21,459 nucleotides of DNA from an uncultured Pseudomonadota bacterium. GTDB lineage: Bacteria; Pseudomonadota; Gammaproteobacteria; Burkholderiales; Burkholderiaceae. The position numbers were made by a program, and so were the translations under genes. Positions 1 to 10,351 of this stretch are shown here, piece by piece. The stretch covers positions 1-21,459 of the forward strand of contig CAMLIZ010000072.1 of the NCBI GenBank assembly GCA_946480245.1, written 5' to 3'. The notes under the pieces are model-generated. The model was not told the origin of the DNA, made no database searches, and saw only the letters and a list, made by a program, of their open reading frames with translations. The first letter of the stretch is position 1; each line of letters begins with the position of its first letter.

Positions 1-785
1 AACTGCGGCAGCACGCGCACCAGCCGGCCCTGTGCCACCAGCGGCTCGGCGGCGATGCTGCCGAGCCGGCCGATGCCCAGCCCCTGCAGCACCATGCTCG
101 CCGTGGTGCTGGTGTCGTTGCTGCGCCAATGGCCGTCCACCGTCAGTTCGAGCGGCTGGCCCTCCACCACGAACGGCCAACGGTTGAGGTGCATCACCGC
201 GCTGTTGGCGATCAGGCGGTGGTCCAACAGCTCGTCGGGGTGCGCAGGCAGCCCGGCCTGCGCCACGTAGCTGGGCGCCGCATACAGCGCCCGGCCGAAG
301 CTGCCGATGCGCCGTGCCACCATCGTCTCGGGCATCACGGTGCCGGTGCGGATCGCGATGTCGATGGCGTCGCGCGCCATGTCGGCCAGGCGGTCGCTCA
401 CCTCCAGCTCGAGGCGCAGCTTCGGGTGCCGCTGTTGAAGGCCGGCCAGGCTGGGCAGCAGCAGGTACTGCGCGATCACGCTGCTGGCGGCCACGCGCAC
501 CCGCCCGCTCGGCTCGCCGCTGCGCGCAGCGAACTCGCCCTCCAGCTCCTCCAGGGTGCCGGCAATGCGGCGGCAGTAGTCGAGGAAGGTCTCCCCCTCG
601 GCGGTGAGCGCCAGCCCGTGCGTGGAGCGGTGGATCAGCCGTGCACGGGCCGCCTTCTCGATGCGCGACAGCGCGCGCGACACCTGGCTCACCGGCACAT
701 CGCGCTCGCGCGCCACGGCCGAAAGCGTGCGCAGTGCCGCCACGCGCAGGAACAAGCGCAGGTCGTCGATGGCAAGGTCGTTCAT
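1..785 (-). CDS. LysR-family transcriptional regulator (C-terminus cut by window edge)
   Basis: About 261 residues are visible and the frame runs off the left edge, so the last part of the effector domain is missing. The start is the ATG at 785-783 (MNDLAIDDLRLFLRVA), a typical LysR N-terminus. Residues 1-60 are the winged helix-turn-helix (ALSRIEKAARARLIHRST, then LALTAEGETF). From about residue 85 the substrate-binding fold starts, with the usual PSLAGLQQRHPKLRLELEVSDR and DIAIRTG segments. The family binds DNA as a tetramer and often controls a divergent neighbour as well as itself. Here the divergent neighbour is the small gene at 903, and a T-N11-A palindrome lies between them. The inducer cannot be told from the sequence. 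The family call is firm; the target is inference. Confidence 0.95.
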   Translation of the reverse strand, partial: MNDLAIDDLRLFLRVAALRTLSAVARERDVPVSQVSRALSRIEKAARARLIHRSTHGLALTAEGETFLDYCRRIAGTLEELEGEFAARSGEPSGRVRVAASSVIAQYLLLPSLAGLQQRHPKLRLELEVSDRLADMARDAIDIAIRTGTVMPETMVARRIGSFGRALYAAPSYVAQAGLPAHPDELLDHRLIANSAVMHLNRWPFVVEGQPLELTVDGHWRSNDTSTTASMVLQGLGIGRLGSIAAEPLVAQGRLVRVLPQ

Positions 786-804
786 GCTGCGATCGTAGAG
801 GCGC

Positions 805-829
805 CGGTGTTGCGCTGCGTGCAACACCG
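805..829. promoter_or_regulatory. Perfect 9-bp inverted repeat, candidate LysR operator
   Basis: CGGTGTTGC (805-813) and GCAACACCG (821-829) form a perfect inverted repeat around a 7-base spacer. It contains T811-N11-A823, the pattern bound by LysR-type regulators. It lies 20 bases upstream of the LysR start and 18 bases before the -35-like element of the divergent gene, which suits autoregulation plus control of the neighbour. The repeat is seen directly; its use by this regulator is inference. Confidence 0.6.
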
Positions 830-846
830 ATTTGGCCCGGGCGCCG

Positions 847-897
847 TTTCCGGACGGCGGGCCGCTGCCTAGAGTGCAGGCACCGAATCGAAAGGAG
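847..897 (+). promoter_or_regulatory. Putative sigma70-type promoter and RBS for the small gene at 903
   Basis: TTTCCG (847-852) and TAGAGT (870-875) are separated by 17 bases, giving a weak -35 and a 4/6 match to the -10. An AAGGAG ribosome site follows just before the ATG at 903. The string GCCTAGAGTG also occurs just upstream of the gene at 19922, which supports its being a -10 form used in this genome. Prediction from spacing and similarity only. Confidence 0.4.
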
Positions 898-902
898 CCG
901 AC

Positions 903-1199
903 ATGAACGAGCACCCCCCGCTGCAGTTGCTGACACCCGCGCGCCATGCCGAGCTGTTCGAAGCCGCGAAGGCGCGCGCCAGCGAGTTGCGCGCCGAGGA
1001 GATGGACCACCTGTGGCATGCGGCTGCGCAGCGCCTGGCCGGCATGCGACGCGCGCTGCGCCACGCGCTCACGCGCTGTAGGTACCCTCGCCGTGCGGCG
1101 CAGCCCGGAACTCCGGCAGCGCCTCCGCCTGGGCCGACAACGCAAGCACTGCAGGAAAGTCGGCGGCGGGCACCACCCCCGGCAGCATCTGCTGCGTGA
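903..1199 (+). CDS. Small protein of unknown function, 3' part antisense to GST gene
   Basis: A 98-residue frame starts at an ATG with AAGGAG about 6 bases upstream and a plausible promoter. Residues 1-58 look like a real protein: they are charged and helical (LTPARHAELFEAAKARASEL, then ALRHALTR) with no signal peptide or membrane segment. From about residue 59 the frame lies antisense to the C-terminal coding region of the GST gene (130 shared bases), and the composition turns into Pro/Ala/Arg-rich sequence typical of a shadow frame. Either the true protein is about 60 residues and its stop was lost, or the tail is accidental readthrough. Such short helical proteins are scattered in Burkholderiales genomes, but I know no function. 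The start is fairly convincing; the end is doubtful. Confidence 0.5.
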   Translation: MNEHPPLQLLTPARHAELFEAAKARASELRAEEMDHLWHAAAQRLAGMRRALRHALTRCRYPRRAAQPGTPAAPPPGPTTQALQESRRRAPPPAASAA

Positions 1200-1698
1200 A
1201 CTGCCAGGCCACCGCGATGCTCAGGCCACCTTGCGTGAGCGTCGCGCTCGTGGCGTTCAGCGGCTGGCGCCAGAGCTCCTGCTGCAGCGCGGAGAACGCG
1301 GCCAGCAGTTGCCCGGTGACCCGTTCCACCCACGGCTGGTGCAGCTTCTCGGGTGGGCGCAGCCCGCGCTCGTAGACGATCTGCACGGCCTTCTCGCAGG
1401 CCGCCAGCGCCAGGCCGGTGAGGCGCAAGTCGTGCTGCAGCTCGGGCAATGCGGCGGGCCGCAGCGTGCGCGGATGCGCCAGTGCCTCGGCGTAGTCGAG
1501 GATCAGCGTGGAGTCCATCAGCACGATGCCGTCGCTGCACACCAAGGTGGGCGCCTTCACCACCGGGTTGATGCGCGTGAACTCGTCGAAGCCACGAAAC
1601 ACCGACAGCGACTGGTGCTCGAACCTCAGGCCCAGCAGTTGCAGCGAAATGGCGACGCGGCGCACGTAGGGCGAGTCGAGCATGCCGATCAGTTTCAT
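1069..1698 (-). CDS. Glutathione S-transferase family protein
   Basis: This is a 209-residue soluble protein of typical GST length. Residues 1-80 are the thioredoxin-like domain: MKLIGMLDSPYVRRVAISL, with S9 in the position of the usual catalytic or GSH-activating Ser/Cys, a cis-proline region (VVKAPTLV) and the GSH gamma-glutamyl contact as LMDSTLILDYAE (DS instead of the common ES). The rest is the all-helical domain. A strong GAGGAGG site lies 5 bases before the ATG, and the preceding GNAT gene stops only 12 bases upstream, so the two are probably cotranscribed with the flavin reductase. The family conjugates or reduces electrophiles with glutathione in the cytoplasm. The substrate is unknown. 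Confidence 0.92.
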   Translation of the reverse strand: MKLIGMLDSPYVRRVAISLQLLGLRFEHQSLSVFRGFDEFTRINPVVKAPTLVCSDGIVLMDSTLILDYAEALAHPRTLRPAALPELQHDLRLTGLALAACEKAVQIVYERGLRPPEKLHQPWVERVTGQLLAAFSALQQELWRQPLNATSATLTQGGLSIAVAWQFTQQMLPGVVPAADFPAVLALSAQAEALPEFRAAPHGEGTYSA

Positions 1699-1710
1699 GG
1701 TGCCTCCTCG

Positions 1711-2148
1711 TCAGAGCGAAAAGTCGTAGCGGATGAAGCCATTGAAGTGCGCCACGCGGTCGTACAGCGCCCGCGCGGTGCTGTTGTGCTGCTGGGTGAG
1801 CCAGTAGTAGCGGGCGGCGCCGGCGCCGCGCGCATCGGCGGCCACGGCCTCGATCAGCGCCCGCGCCACGCCACGCCCGCGCGCCTGCGGCGCGACGAAC
1901 AGGTCCTGCAGGTAGCACACGCGCGGGGCCCAGGTGCTGGTGTGAAAGAGGTAGTGCGCGATGCCCACCAGTTGCCCCTCCAGGCGCGCACCCAGGCCAT
2001 GCACGCCGTCGCGCTGTTGAAGGCGGCGCCAGGCCTCGTCGTAGCCGGCGGGCGCCACCTCGGCCTCGTAGAAGGCCTTGTAGCCGCGCGCCAGCACCTC
2101 CCATGCATCGCGGTCGGCGGCGCCCAGGGGTTCGATGGTCACGCTCAT
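1711..2148 (-). CDS. GNAT-family N-acetyltransferase
   Basis: This 145-residue protein begins at the ATG at 2148, which overlaps the flavin reductase stop as ATGA and has GGAGG 7 bases upstream. The acetyl-CoA binding signature is clear: LQDLFVAPQARGRGVARALI carries the QxxGxG/A-type loop, and QHNSTARALYDRVA is the C-terminal motif B helix. The N-terminus (TIEPLGAADRDAWEVLARGY) is the common first strand and helix of the fold. A single GNAT domain fills the protein. The acceptor amine cannot be predicted. Tight spacing with the GST downstream and the reductase upstream indicates one transcript. Confidence 0.93.
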   Translation of the reverse strand: MSVTIEPLGAADRDAWEVLARGYKAFYEAEVAPAGYDEAWRRLQQRDGVHGLGARLEGQLVGIAHYLFHTSTWAPRVCYLQDLFVAPQARGRGVARALIEAVAADARGAGAARYYWLTQQHNSTARALYDRVAHFNGFIRYDFSL

Positions 2149-2729
2149 CGCTGGGCCTCCGGCAGCACGTGCGCCTGCAGCGCCTGACCGGGCCAGGCGA
2201 ACGCACCGCCGCCCAGGTGGTGCAGCGTGTGCAGCTCGATGTTGTCGTCGCGGAACGACCAGCGGCCGTGGGCGAACACACGCGGATCGGCCTGCGCCGA
2301 CACCACCTCGGCAAAGCAGGTGTCGTAGGCCTGCTGTGTGTGCGGCTCGGGAATCAGGCGGCATTCCAGCCAAGCCACGCAAGCTTCCACCAGCGGCAGG
2401 CCCAGCACCGGGCCGGCAAAGGTGGCCACGCCATAGCGGTCGAACTTGTCGCCCGCGTCGCGCCCGGACACGCTGCCCACCGTGTAGGTGAGATCGGCCA
2501 ACGCACGCCCCGGCAGGTTGAGCGCGAAGCTGCCGCTGGCCAGCACCAGTTCGCGCGTGAACGTGGTCTTGTCGATCACCACCGCCACGCGCGGTGGCGT
2601 GAACTCCACCGGCATCGACCAGGCCGCCGCCATCAGGTTGCGCCGGCCCGCATGGGCGCTGCTCACCAGCACCGTGGGGCCATGGTTGATCAGGCGGCTT
2701 GCCTTGGAGAGTTCGACGGCTTCCTTCAT
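2145..2729 (-). CDS. Flavin reductase-like domain protein (FMN-binding split barrel)
   Basis: This 194-residue protein matches the flavin reductase / FMN-binding split-barrel family: the N-terminal PTVLVSSAHAGRRNLMAAAW (strand, then the N-x-M/A FMN contact), VEFTPPRVAVVID, the SGSFALNLPG strand and the Asp/Lys segment GRDAGDKFDRYG are all characteristic. Such proteins bind FMN and either supply reduced flavin to a monooxygenase or act as small oxidoreductases. No partner monooxygenase is in view. The start is the ATG at 2729. No strong ribosome site precedes it, and a 25-residue frame ends 6 bases upstream, which could provide translational coupling. It is first in a trio with GNAT and GST. 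Confidence 0.9.
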   Translation of the reverse strand: MKEAVELSKASRLINHGPTVLVSSAHAGRRNLMAAAWSMPVEFTPPRVAVVIDKTTFTRELVLASGSFALNLPGRALADLTYTVGSVSGRDAGDKFDRYGVATFAGPVLGLPLVEACVAWLECRLIPEPHTQQAYDTCFAEVVSAQADPRVFAHGRWSFRDDNIELHTLHHLGGGAFAWPGQALQAHVLPEAQR

Positions 2730-2735
2730 GCGGTG

Positions 2736-2813
2736 TCAGGTCGTGATGCGCCAGCCGCGACGGTACATCAGCCCTACTAACAGCCCCACGAACGCGGCAA
2801 ATACCACTGGCAT
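2736..2813 (-). CDS. Possible 25-residue single-pass membrane peptide
   Basis: A frame of 25 codons lies between the GH16 stop (2831) and the flavin reductase start (2729). Its product has a hydrophobic stretch (VVFAAFVGLLVGLM) followed by a basic end (YRRGWRITT), which fits a short membrane peptide with a cytoplasmic C-terminus. The stop lies 6 bases before the next ATG. There is no convincing ribosome site, and such short frames occur by chance. It may be a real small membrane protein, a remnant of a longer gene, or nothing. Confidence 0.25.
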   Translation of the reverse strand: MPVVFAAFVGLLVGLMYRRGWRITT

Positions 2814-2830
2814 CGCGCGCCCGGTGGAGC

Positions 2831-3727
2831 TCAGAAGTCGCAGGGCGAGGGCAGCGGCGGATCGGCCGCGGGCACGGTGTCCAGGTGCGCGCTGCCGGCG
2901 CGGCGCAGTGCGGCCACCTCGGCCTGCACCTGCTCGGGCGACAGCAGCCGGTCGCGCGCATGGAACACCCAGTCCACGTCTTCCTCGTAGCGCCGCGGCG
3001 CATGCGACTTGAGCAGGCCGCCGGGCGAGAACCAGACGCTGAAGTTGATCGACATCGGCACCACCGGCACGTTGCGCGCGCCGTGCGTTGCCAGCGCCTG
3101 GCCGTCGAGGAACCAGCGCACCGACGCGACGTCGGCCTGCATCACCAGCAGGTGCCAGCCATCGACCGAGGCCACGTGCTGCAGCGCCTGGTTGTAGGCC
3201 GCCCACGGCTCGAGCCGCACGGTCTGCCAGCTCACGCCGTACAGCCGCGTGCGCGCGTCGCCCCAGCCGCCGTTGGGCAGGTACTCCCAGTCGAGCTCGC
3301 TGTATTGGGGGTCGAAGTCGAAGCGCAGCGGGCTCACGGCATAGAAGGTCTGCACCACCACGTCACCGTCGGGGCCCGCGGCCGGCGTATCGCTGAAGCG
3401 CACGCGCGCCGCGTAGGTGCCGTGCAGGTACTTGCGCGCATGGCACAGCTGCGCCTGCAGCGTGCCCTTGGACGTGCCATCGCTGCGCGCGGTCAGGCGC
3501 AGCAGGCGGTTGCCGGGCTGCGCGGGGTCGTCGACCAGCGCGATGCCCTGCGCACTCCACGCCGCACCCTCCACGCCCGGGTGGCCGGCTTGCGTGCGCA
3601 GGCGCCAGCCGGCGCGCTGCAGTTGCGCGATGTCGCCCTGGCTGAAGTCATCGAAGAAGCGGCCGCCCTCGTCGGCCAAGGCCAGCGAGGTCAGCAGCGC
3701 GAGCAGCGACGCCGCCAGGCGCTTCAT
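2831..3727 (-). CDS. Secreted glycoside hydrolase family 16-like protein
   Basis: This 298-residue protein has a Sec signal peptide: MKR, a Leu/Ala core, and probable cleavage after LALA at residue 18. The GH16 active-site signature is E144-L-D-W-E148 (in QYSELDWEYLPNGG), where E144 is the expected nucleophile, D146 the helper and E148 the acid/base. This is the form of the motif without the beta-bulge residue. Flanking strands (TYAARVRFSD, GWHLLVMQAD, VRWFLDGQ, the closing EDVDWVFH) fit the jelly roll. The ATG overlaps the permease stop (ATGA), so it is the last gene of the aminosugar operon. GH16 enzymes usually cleave beta-1,3/1,4-glucans or galactans; the context suggests a substrate containing GlcNAc, which is inference. 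The family call is good; the specificity is open. Confidence 0.82.
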   Translation of the reverse strand: MKRLAASLLALLTSLALADEGGRFFDDFSQGDIAQLQRAGWRLRTQAGHPGVEGAAWSAQGIALVDDPAQPGNRLLRLTARSDGTSKGTLQAQLCHARKYLHGTYAARVRFSDTPAAGPDGDVVVQTFYAVSPLRFDFDPQYSELDWEYLPNGGWGDARTRLYGVSWQTVRLEPWAAYNQALQHVASVDGWHLLVMQADVASVRWFLDGQALATHGARNVPVVPMSINFSVWFSPGGLLKSHAPRRYEEDVDWVFHARDRLLSPEQVQAEVAALRRAGSAHLDTVPAADPPLPSPCDF

Positions 3728-5028
3728 GCCTTCACCGGCTCGGCTTGCGGCTGCGTGGCCGGTGCGGCCGACAGCGCCTGCATCGGCACGAAGCGCGACA
3801 GCAACAGCACCGGAATGGCCGACAGCAGCACCCACAGGAAGAAGCGCTCGTAGCCCAGCGCCGTCTGGATGTCGCCGCTGATCGACTTGAACAGCACCAG
3901 CCCGAGCTGCATCACGCCGGTGCCCAGCGCGTAGTGCGCGGTCTGGTACTTGCCCACCGCCACCACCTGCATGATGAACAGGATCACGCCGACGAAGCCG
4001 AAGCCGTAGCCGAACATCTCCACCCCGAGTGCGGCCGAGATCACGCCCATGTCCTGCGGCCGCGCGACGCCGAGAAAGTAGAACGCGAGGTTGGGCAGGT
4101 TCAGCGCGAGGATCAGCCACAGCATCGCGCGCTTCAGGCCCAGCCACGAGGTGAAGTAGCCGCCGAGCACGCTGCCGACCAGGAACGCCGCGGTGCCCAC
4201 GGTGCCATAGGCCAGGCCCACCTGGTCGGTGCCGAGGCCCAGGCCGCCGGCGGCGCGCGCCTCGCGCAGGAACAGCGGGCCGATGGTCTGGATCTGCCCC
4301 TCGCCGGCGCGGAACAGCACGATGAACAGGATCGCGAGCCAGATGCCCGGCTTGCGGAAGAACTCCACGATCACGTCCTTCAGCGTGTCGGCCACGTCGC
4401 CGGGCACGCGCGCGGCGCGCTGCGGATTGGGCAAGGCCCAGCCGTGATAGGCGCTCAAGCCCAGCATCATCAAGCCGAGCACACCGAAGATCAGCGTCCA
4501 CGCCTGCGCGGCCGGCATGTGCTTCTCGAAATGGCCGGCCAGGATCACCAGGCCGCCGAGCGCGATGAACTTGGCTGCATTGAAGAACGCGCCCTGCCAT
4601 CCGGCATACGCCGCCTGCTGCTTGTTGCTGAGGCTGGCGATGTACAGGCCGTCGGCCGCGATGTCGTGCGTGGCCGAGGCGACGGCGACCAGCCCCAGCA
4701 CGCTGATCGCCAGCGCAAAGTACGCCGGCATCTGCAGGCTCAGCGCCACGCCGAGCAGGCACACACCGCCGATGGCCTGGAACAGCACGACCAGCTTCTT
4801 CTTGCTGGGCGCGGCTTCGAGCAGCGGGCTCCACAGCGGCTTGAACACCCAGGCCAGGCCGAGCAGGCCGGTCCAGCGCGCGATCGCTTCGTTCGATTCG
4901 CCCAGGCTCTTGAACATCAGCCCCGCGATCAGCGCGACCGTGTAGAACGGCAGCCCTTCGGCGAAGTACAGCGTGGGCACCCAGCGGATCGGCGAGCGCG
5001 GGGTGGATACGGTGGGGTCGCTGGGCAT
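3724..5028 (-). CDS. AmpG-like MFS permease, probable GlcNAc-oligosaccharide/muropeptide importer
   Basis: This 434-residue inner-membrane protein has about 12 hydrophobic segments. The N-terminus (PTLYFAEGLPFYTVALIAGL, then FKPLWSPLLE) and ATHDIAADGLYIASLS resemble the PAT/AmpG branch of the MFS (AmpG proteins carry ATQDIAxDA at the latter place). AmpG brings GlcNAc-anhydroMurNAc muropeptides into the cytoplasm. The position directly after a GH3 N-acetylglucosaminidase and GlcNAc catabolic enzymes supports import of a GlcNAc-containing oligosaccharide here, from cell wall or chitin. The start is the ATG at 5028, 30 bases after the GH3 stop; the stop overlaps the GH16 start. It could be a paralogue of the genome's housekeeping AmpG rather than AmpG itself, so I give no symbol. 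Confidence 0.85.
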   Translation of the reverse strand: MPSDPTVSTPRSPIRWVPTLYFAEGLPFYTVALIAGLMFKSLGESNEAIARWTGLLGLAWVFKPLWSPLLEAAPSKKKLVVLFQAIGGVCLLGVALSLQMPAYFALAISVLGLVAVASATHDIAADGLYIASLSNKQQAAYAGWQGAFFNAAKFIALGGLVILAGHFEKHMPAAQAWTLIFGVLGLMMLGLSAYHGWALPNPQRAARVPGDVADTLKDVIVEFFRKPGIWLAILFIVLFRAGEGQIQTIGPLFLREARAAGGLGLGTDQVGLAYGTVGTAAFLVGSVLGGYFTSWLGLKRAMLWLILALNLPNLAFYFLGVARPQDMGVISAALGVEMFGYGFGFVGVILFIMQVVAVGKYQTAHYALGTGVMQLGLVLFKSISGDIQTALGYERFFLWVLLSAIPVLLLSRFVPMQALSAAPATQPQAEPVKA

Positions 5029-5058
5029 CGCGGTCTTTCGTTGGAGGGCCGTGTTCGG

Positions 5059-6551
<1,493 letters not shown>

Positions 6552-6555
<4 letters not shown>

Positions 6556-7554
6556 TGCGTCCTCGTCACCTTCGCCAGGTGGCGCGGCTGGTCGGGGTCG
6601 AGGCCGCGCGCACGGGCCAGCGCCTCGACCATCGGGTAGAAGCTCTGCACGGCGCTGATCGGGTCGAGGTCTTCGCTCAAGGTGCTGGCGATCGGCAGCT
6701 CGCTGCCAGGCGTGCCGGCGGGCGCGGCCAGCAGCACGCGCGCGCCGCGGCGGCGCATGTCCTCGGCCAGGGCCAACAGCCCCGGCAACGCGGGGCCGCG
6801 CGGCGCGAACACCAGCAAGGGATAGCCTTCGTCCACCAGCGCCATCGGTCCGTGCTTGACCTCGGCGCCGGAAAAAGCCTCGGCCTGGATGCCGCACACC
6901 TCCTTGAACTTCAGCGCCGCCTCCATCGCGATCGCCTGGCCGGTGCCGCGGCCGATCACGAACAGCTTGTCGGCGCCCACCAGTGGCTGTACCGCGGGGC
7001 TCCAATCCTGCCGCGCTGCGCGCTCCAGCGCGTCGGGCAGGCGCTCCAGGCAGGCCAGCAAGTGCGCGTCGTTCTGCCATTGCGCCACGAAGCGCACGCC
7101 GGCCACCAGCTGCGCGATGTAGCTCTTGGTGGCCGCCACGCTGGTCTCCGCGCCCGCGTGCAGCGGCAGCAGCCATTCGGCCGCCTGCGCCAGCGGCGAC
7201 TGGGCATCGTTGACGAAGGCCACCGTGCGCGCACCGCCCTGGCGCAAGAAGCGCGTGGGCGCCACCAGATCCGGGCTCTGGCCCGACTGCGAGAACGCGA
7301 GCGACACCAGCCCGTCGCATTGCAGCCGTGATTGGTAGAGCGTGACCAGCGACATCGGCAGCGAGGTGACCAGACGGCCCAGCCGCGCCATCACCAGGTA
7401 GGCCATGTAGTGCGCGGCATGGTCGGAGCTGCCGCGCGCCACGGTCAGCATGCCCTGCGGCGGCTGCGCGCGCAGCGCCGCACCGAGCGCGGCATAGGCG
7501 TCGCCATCGGCGGCCAGCAGGCGCGCGGCCACGCGAGGCGCCTGCAGCGCCTCC

Positions 7555-7574
<20 letters not shown>
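6552..7574 (-). CDS. SIS-domain glucosamine-6-phosphate deaminase (NagB-II type)
   Basis: This 340-residue protein has two SIS domains, like the isomerase half of GlmS without the glutaminase domain. Sugar-phosphate motifs are ARGSSDHAAHYMAYL and FSQSGQSPDLV in the first domain and FVIGRGTGQAIAMEAALKFKE with AEVKHGPMALV in the second. The C-terminal tail (LDPISAVQSFYPMVEALARA, then DPDQPRHLAKVTRTQ) is the conserved GlmS-type tail. The family converts GlcN-6-P to fructose-6-P and ammonia. I chose the TTG at 7574 because GAAGGAG lies 6 bases upstream of it; the first ATG (7562) is 18 bases from that site. The start lies inside nagA, giving a 20-base overlap. Adjacent NagA, kinase and GH3 genes support the assignment over a GlmS-like biosynthetic role. 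Confidence 0.9.
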
Positions 7575-8679
<1,105 letters not shown>

Positions 8680-8695
8680 GGGTGGCAAATCAGGA

Positions 8696-9445
8696 TCATG
8701 TGTTGGCAGCCTCGCGCCGCATCTCCACCACGAAGCCGTAGTAGTCGCTGCGGCAGTAGGAATGGGTCAGCTCCACCGGCTGCCCGCTTTCGAGATAGCC
8801 CACGCGGGTGATGAACAGCACCGCGTGGCCCTTGGGTACTTCGAGCAGCTCGGCCAGCTGCGGTTCGGCATTGAGTGCACGCAGGTGTTGCAGCGCGCGC
8901 ACCGGTGCCTTGCCGCGCAGCGCCAGGTATTCGTACAGCGAGCCGTCCACCTGTGCGGGATCGGGCAACACCAGCTCCGGCATCACCGTGATCTCGTAGG
9001 CCATTACCACGTCGTCGGCCAGGCGCAGGCGCTCCAGCCGGCCCACGCGGGAGCCGGGCGACAGGCCGAGCGTCATCTGCTCGTCGGGCGCAGCCGCGCC
9101 GAGCTCCTTGGTGAGCCAGCGCGACGACGGCGTGAAGCCGCGCTGCTGCAGTTCCTCCGAGAAGCTGGTCAGGCGCGACAGCGGCTGCTCCAGCTTGGGC
9201 GCAATGTAGTTGCCCGAGCCGCGGCGGCGCACCACCAGCCCCTGCTCCACCAACTGGTGGATCGCCTTGCGCGCGGTCACGCGCGACAGCTTCAACGAGT
9301 CGGACAGCACGCGCTCCGACGGCAGTGCCTCGTCGGGGTGATAGCGCCCGTCGCGGATGGCCTGCGCGAGCTTCTGCGCCAGTTGCACGTACAGCGGCGA
9401 CGCGGCCCGCACGTCGGGGCGGAAGTCGAACGCGAGCTTCTTCAC
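8696..9445 (-). CDS. GntR-family (HutC/UTRA) regulator of the GlcNAc operon
   Basis: This is a 249-residue repressor-type protein. A winged HTH of the GntR family covers about residues 16-80 (SPLYVQLAQKLAQAIRDGRY, PSERVLSDSLKLSRVTARKA, VRRRGSGNYI). A UTRA effector domain follows at about 95-240 (RLERLRLADDVVMAYEI, GYLESGQPVELTHSYCRSDYY). Members of this subfamily such as NagR/YvoA and DasR sense GlcN-6-P or GlcNAc-6-P and control GlcNAc genes. The start is a GTG at 9445 sharing GTGA with the kinase stop. As second gene of the operon it is probably autoregulated through the TACCAG repeats at 10352-10378. The family is clear; the effector is inferred from context. Confidence 0.94.
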   Translation of the reverse strand: MKKLAFDFRPDVRAASPLYVQLAQKLAQAIRDGRYHPDEALPSERVLSDSLKLSRVTARKAIHQLVEQGLVVRRRGSGNYIAPKLEQPLSRLTSFSEELQQRGFTPSSRWLTKELGAAAPDEQMTLGLSPGSRVGRLERLRLADDVVMAYEITVMPELVLPDPAQVDGSLYEYLALRGKAPVRALQHLRALNAEPQLAELLEVPKGHAVLFITRVGYLESGQPVELTHSYCRSDYYGFVVEMRREAANT

Positions 9446-10323
9446 CGTGCCCCGCCCTGCAGGGCCTGACGCACCAGGAACAGCGCCCCATCGGCCGAAT
9501 CACCGGCCGGCGCCACGCAGCGGGCACGCAGCGCGGACGCCAGCCGCGGCTGCAGGCGCAGGCCGATGCTGCCGGTGATCACCAGCGGCAAGGCGCCGGA
9601 CGGGTCGAGCGCCCCGGCCGTCTGCTCGAGTGCGCGCACCGCGTCGGCCAGCAGCGCGGCGGCCACCGGGTCGCGCCACTCCAGGTCGAACACCAGCGGC
9701 GCCAGTTGTGCGTAGGTGGCCTGGCTGGCGCCCTCGCCCCAGGCCAGCAGCGCCTCGCGCGTGCGCCCGGCCAATTGCCACACCGCCTCGGCCAGCGGGC
9801 CGGGCGGCACGCGGCCGTCCTGTGCACGATGGGCGTGCCGCACCGCGCGCAGGCCCAGCCACGCGCCGCTGCCTTCGTCGCCCACGCCGAAGCCCCAGCC
9901 GCCCACGGTGATGCGCTGCCCATCGGCACGCAAGGCCTCGCCGATGCTGCCGGTGCCGGCCGCGATCACGGCGCCGGGGCGGCCTTGCAGCGCGCCATAC
10001 AGCGAGGTGCTGCCGTCGTCGTGCAGCGCGATGTGCGCGAAGCGCGGTGCCGCCTGCGCAAAGGCCGCGCGCCGACTGCCCACGTGCGCCCCCGACAGGC
10101 CGAGGCCGAGCGCGCATTGCGCGGGGTCGGCCACGGCGAGCCCGGCATCGGCGAAGGCCGCCGCGACGGCCTGCTGCACATGCACCCAGGCCTGCGCCAC
10201 ACCCTGTCCGAGGGCCGAAGGCCCGGCCTCGCCCTGGCCGAGCATGGCGCCATCCGGCGTGGCCAGCCGGGCCCGGGTGCCGCTGCCGCCGCCGTCGATG
10301 CCGATGAGGTAACGAATGTGCAC
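9442..10323 (-). CDS. BadF/NAGK-type N-acetylglucosamine kinase
   Basis: This 293-residue ASKHA-fold kinase starts at the GTG at 10323 (VHIRYLIGIDGGGSGTRARLA). That start places the phosphate-1 loop at the N-terminus, as the family requires, and leaves the promoter outside the gene. Other motifs are the catalytic-region DDGSTSLYGALQG, the ATP-binding VIAAGTGSIGEAL and the strongly conserved GGWGFGVGDEGSGAWLGLRA of the BadF/BadG/NAGK family. The family phosphorylates GlcNAc (also GlcN or MurNAc in relatives) with ATP in the cytoplasm. It is the first gene of the operon, replacing the PTS that makes GlcNAc-6-P in enteric bacteria. An upstream in-frame TTG (10386) is rejected because it falls on the -35 element. 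Confidence 0.92.
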   Translation of the reverse strand: MHIRYLIGIDGGGSGTRARLATPDGAMLGQGEAGPSALGQGVAQAWVHVQQAVAAAFADAGLAVADPAQCALGLGLSGAHVGSRRAAFAQAAPRFAHIALHDDGSTSLYGALQGRPGAVIAAGTGSIGEALRADGQRITVGGWGFGVGDEGSGAWLGLRAVRHAHRAQDGRVPPGPLAEAVWQLAGRTREALLAWGEGASQATYAQLAPLVFDLEWRDPVAAALLADAVRALEQTAGALDPSGALPLVITGSIGLRLQPRLASALRARCVAPAGDSADGALFLVRQALQGGAR

Positions 10324-10351
10324 CTTGCCGTCCAGCCGGTTCGCTTCAATG

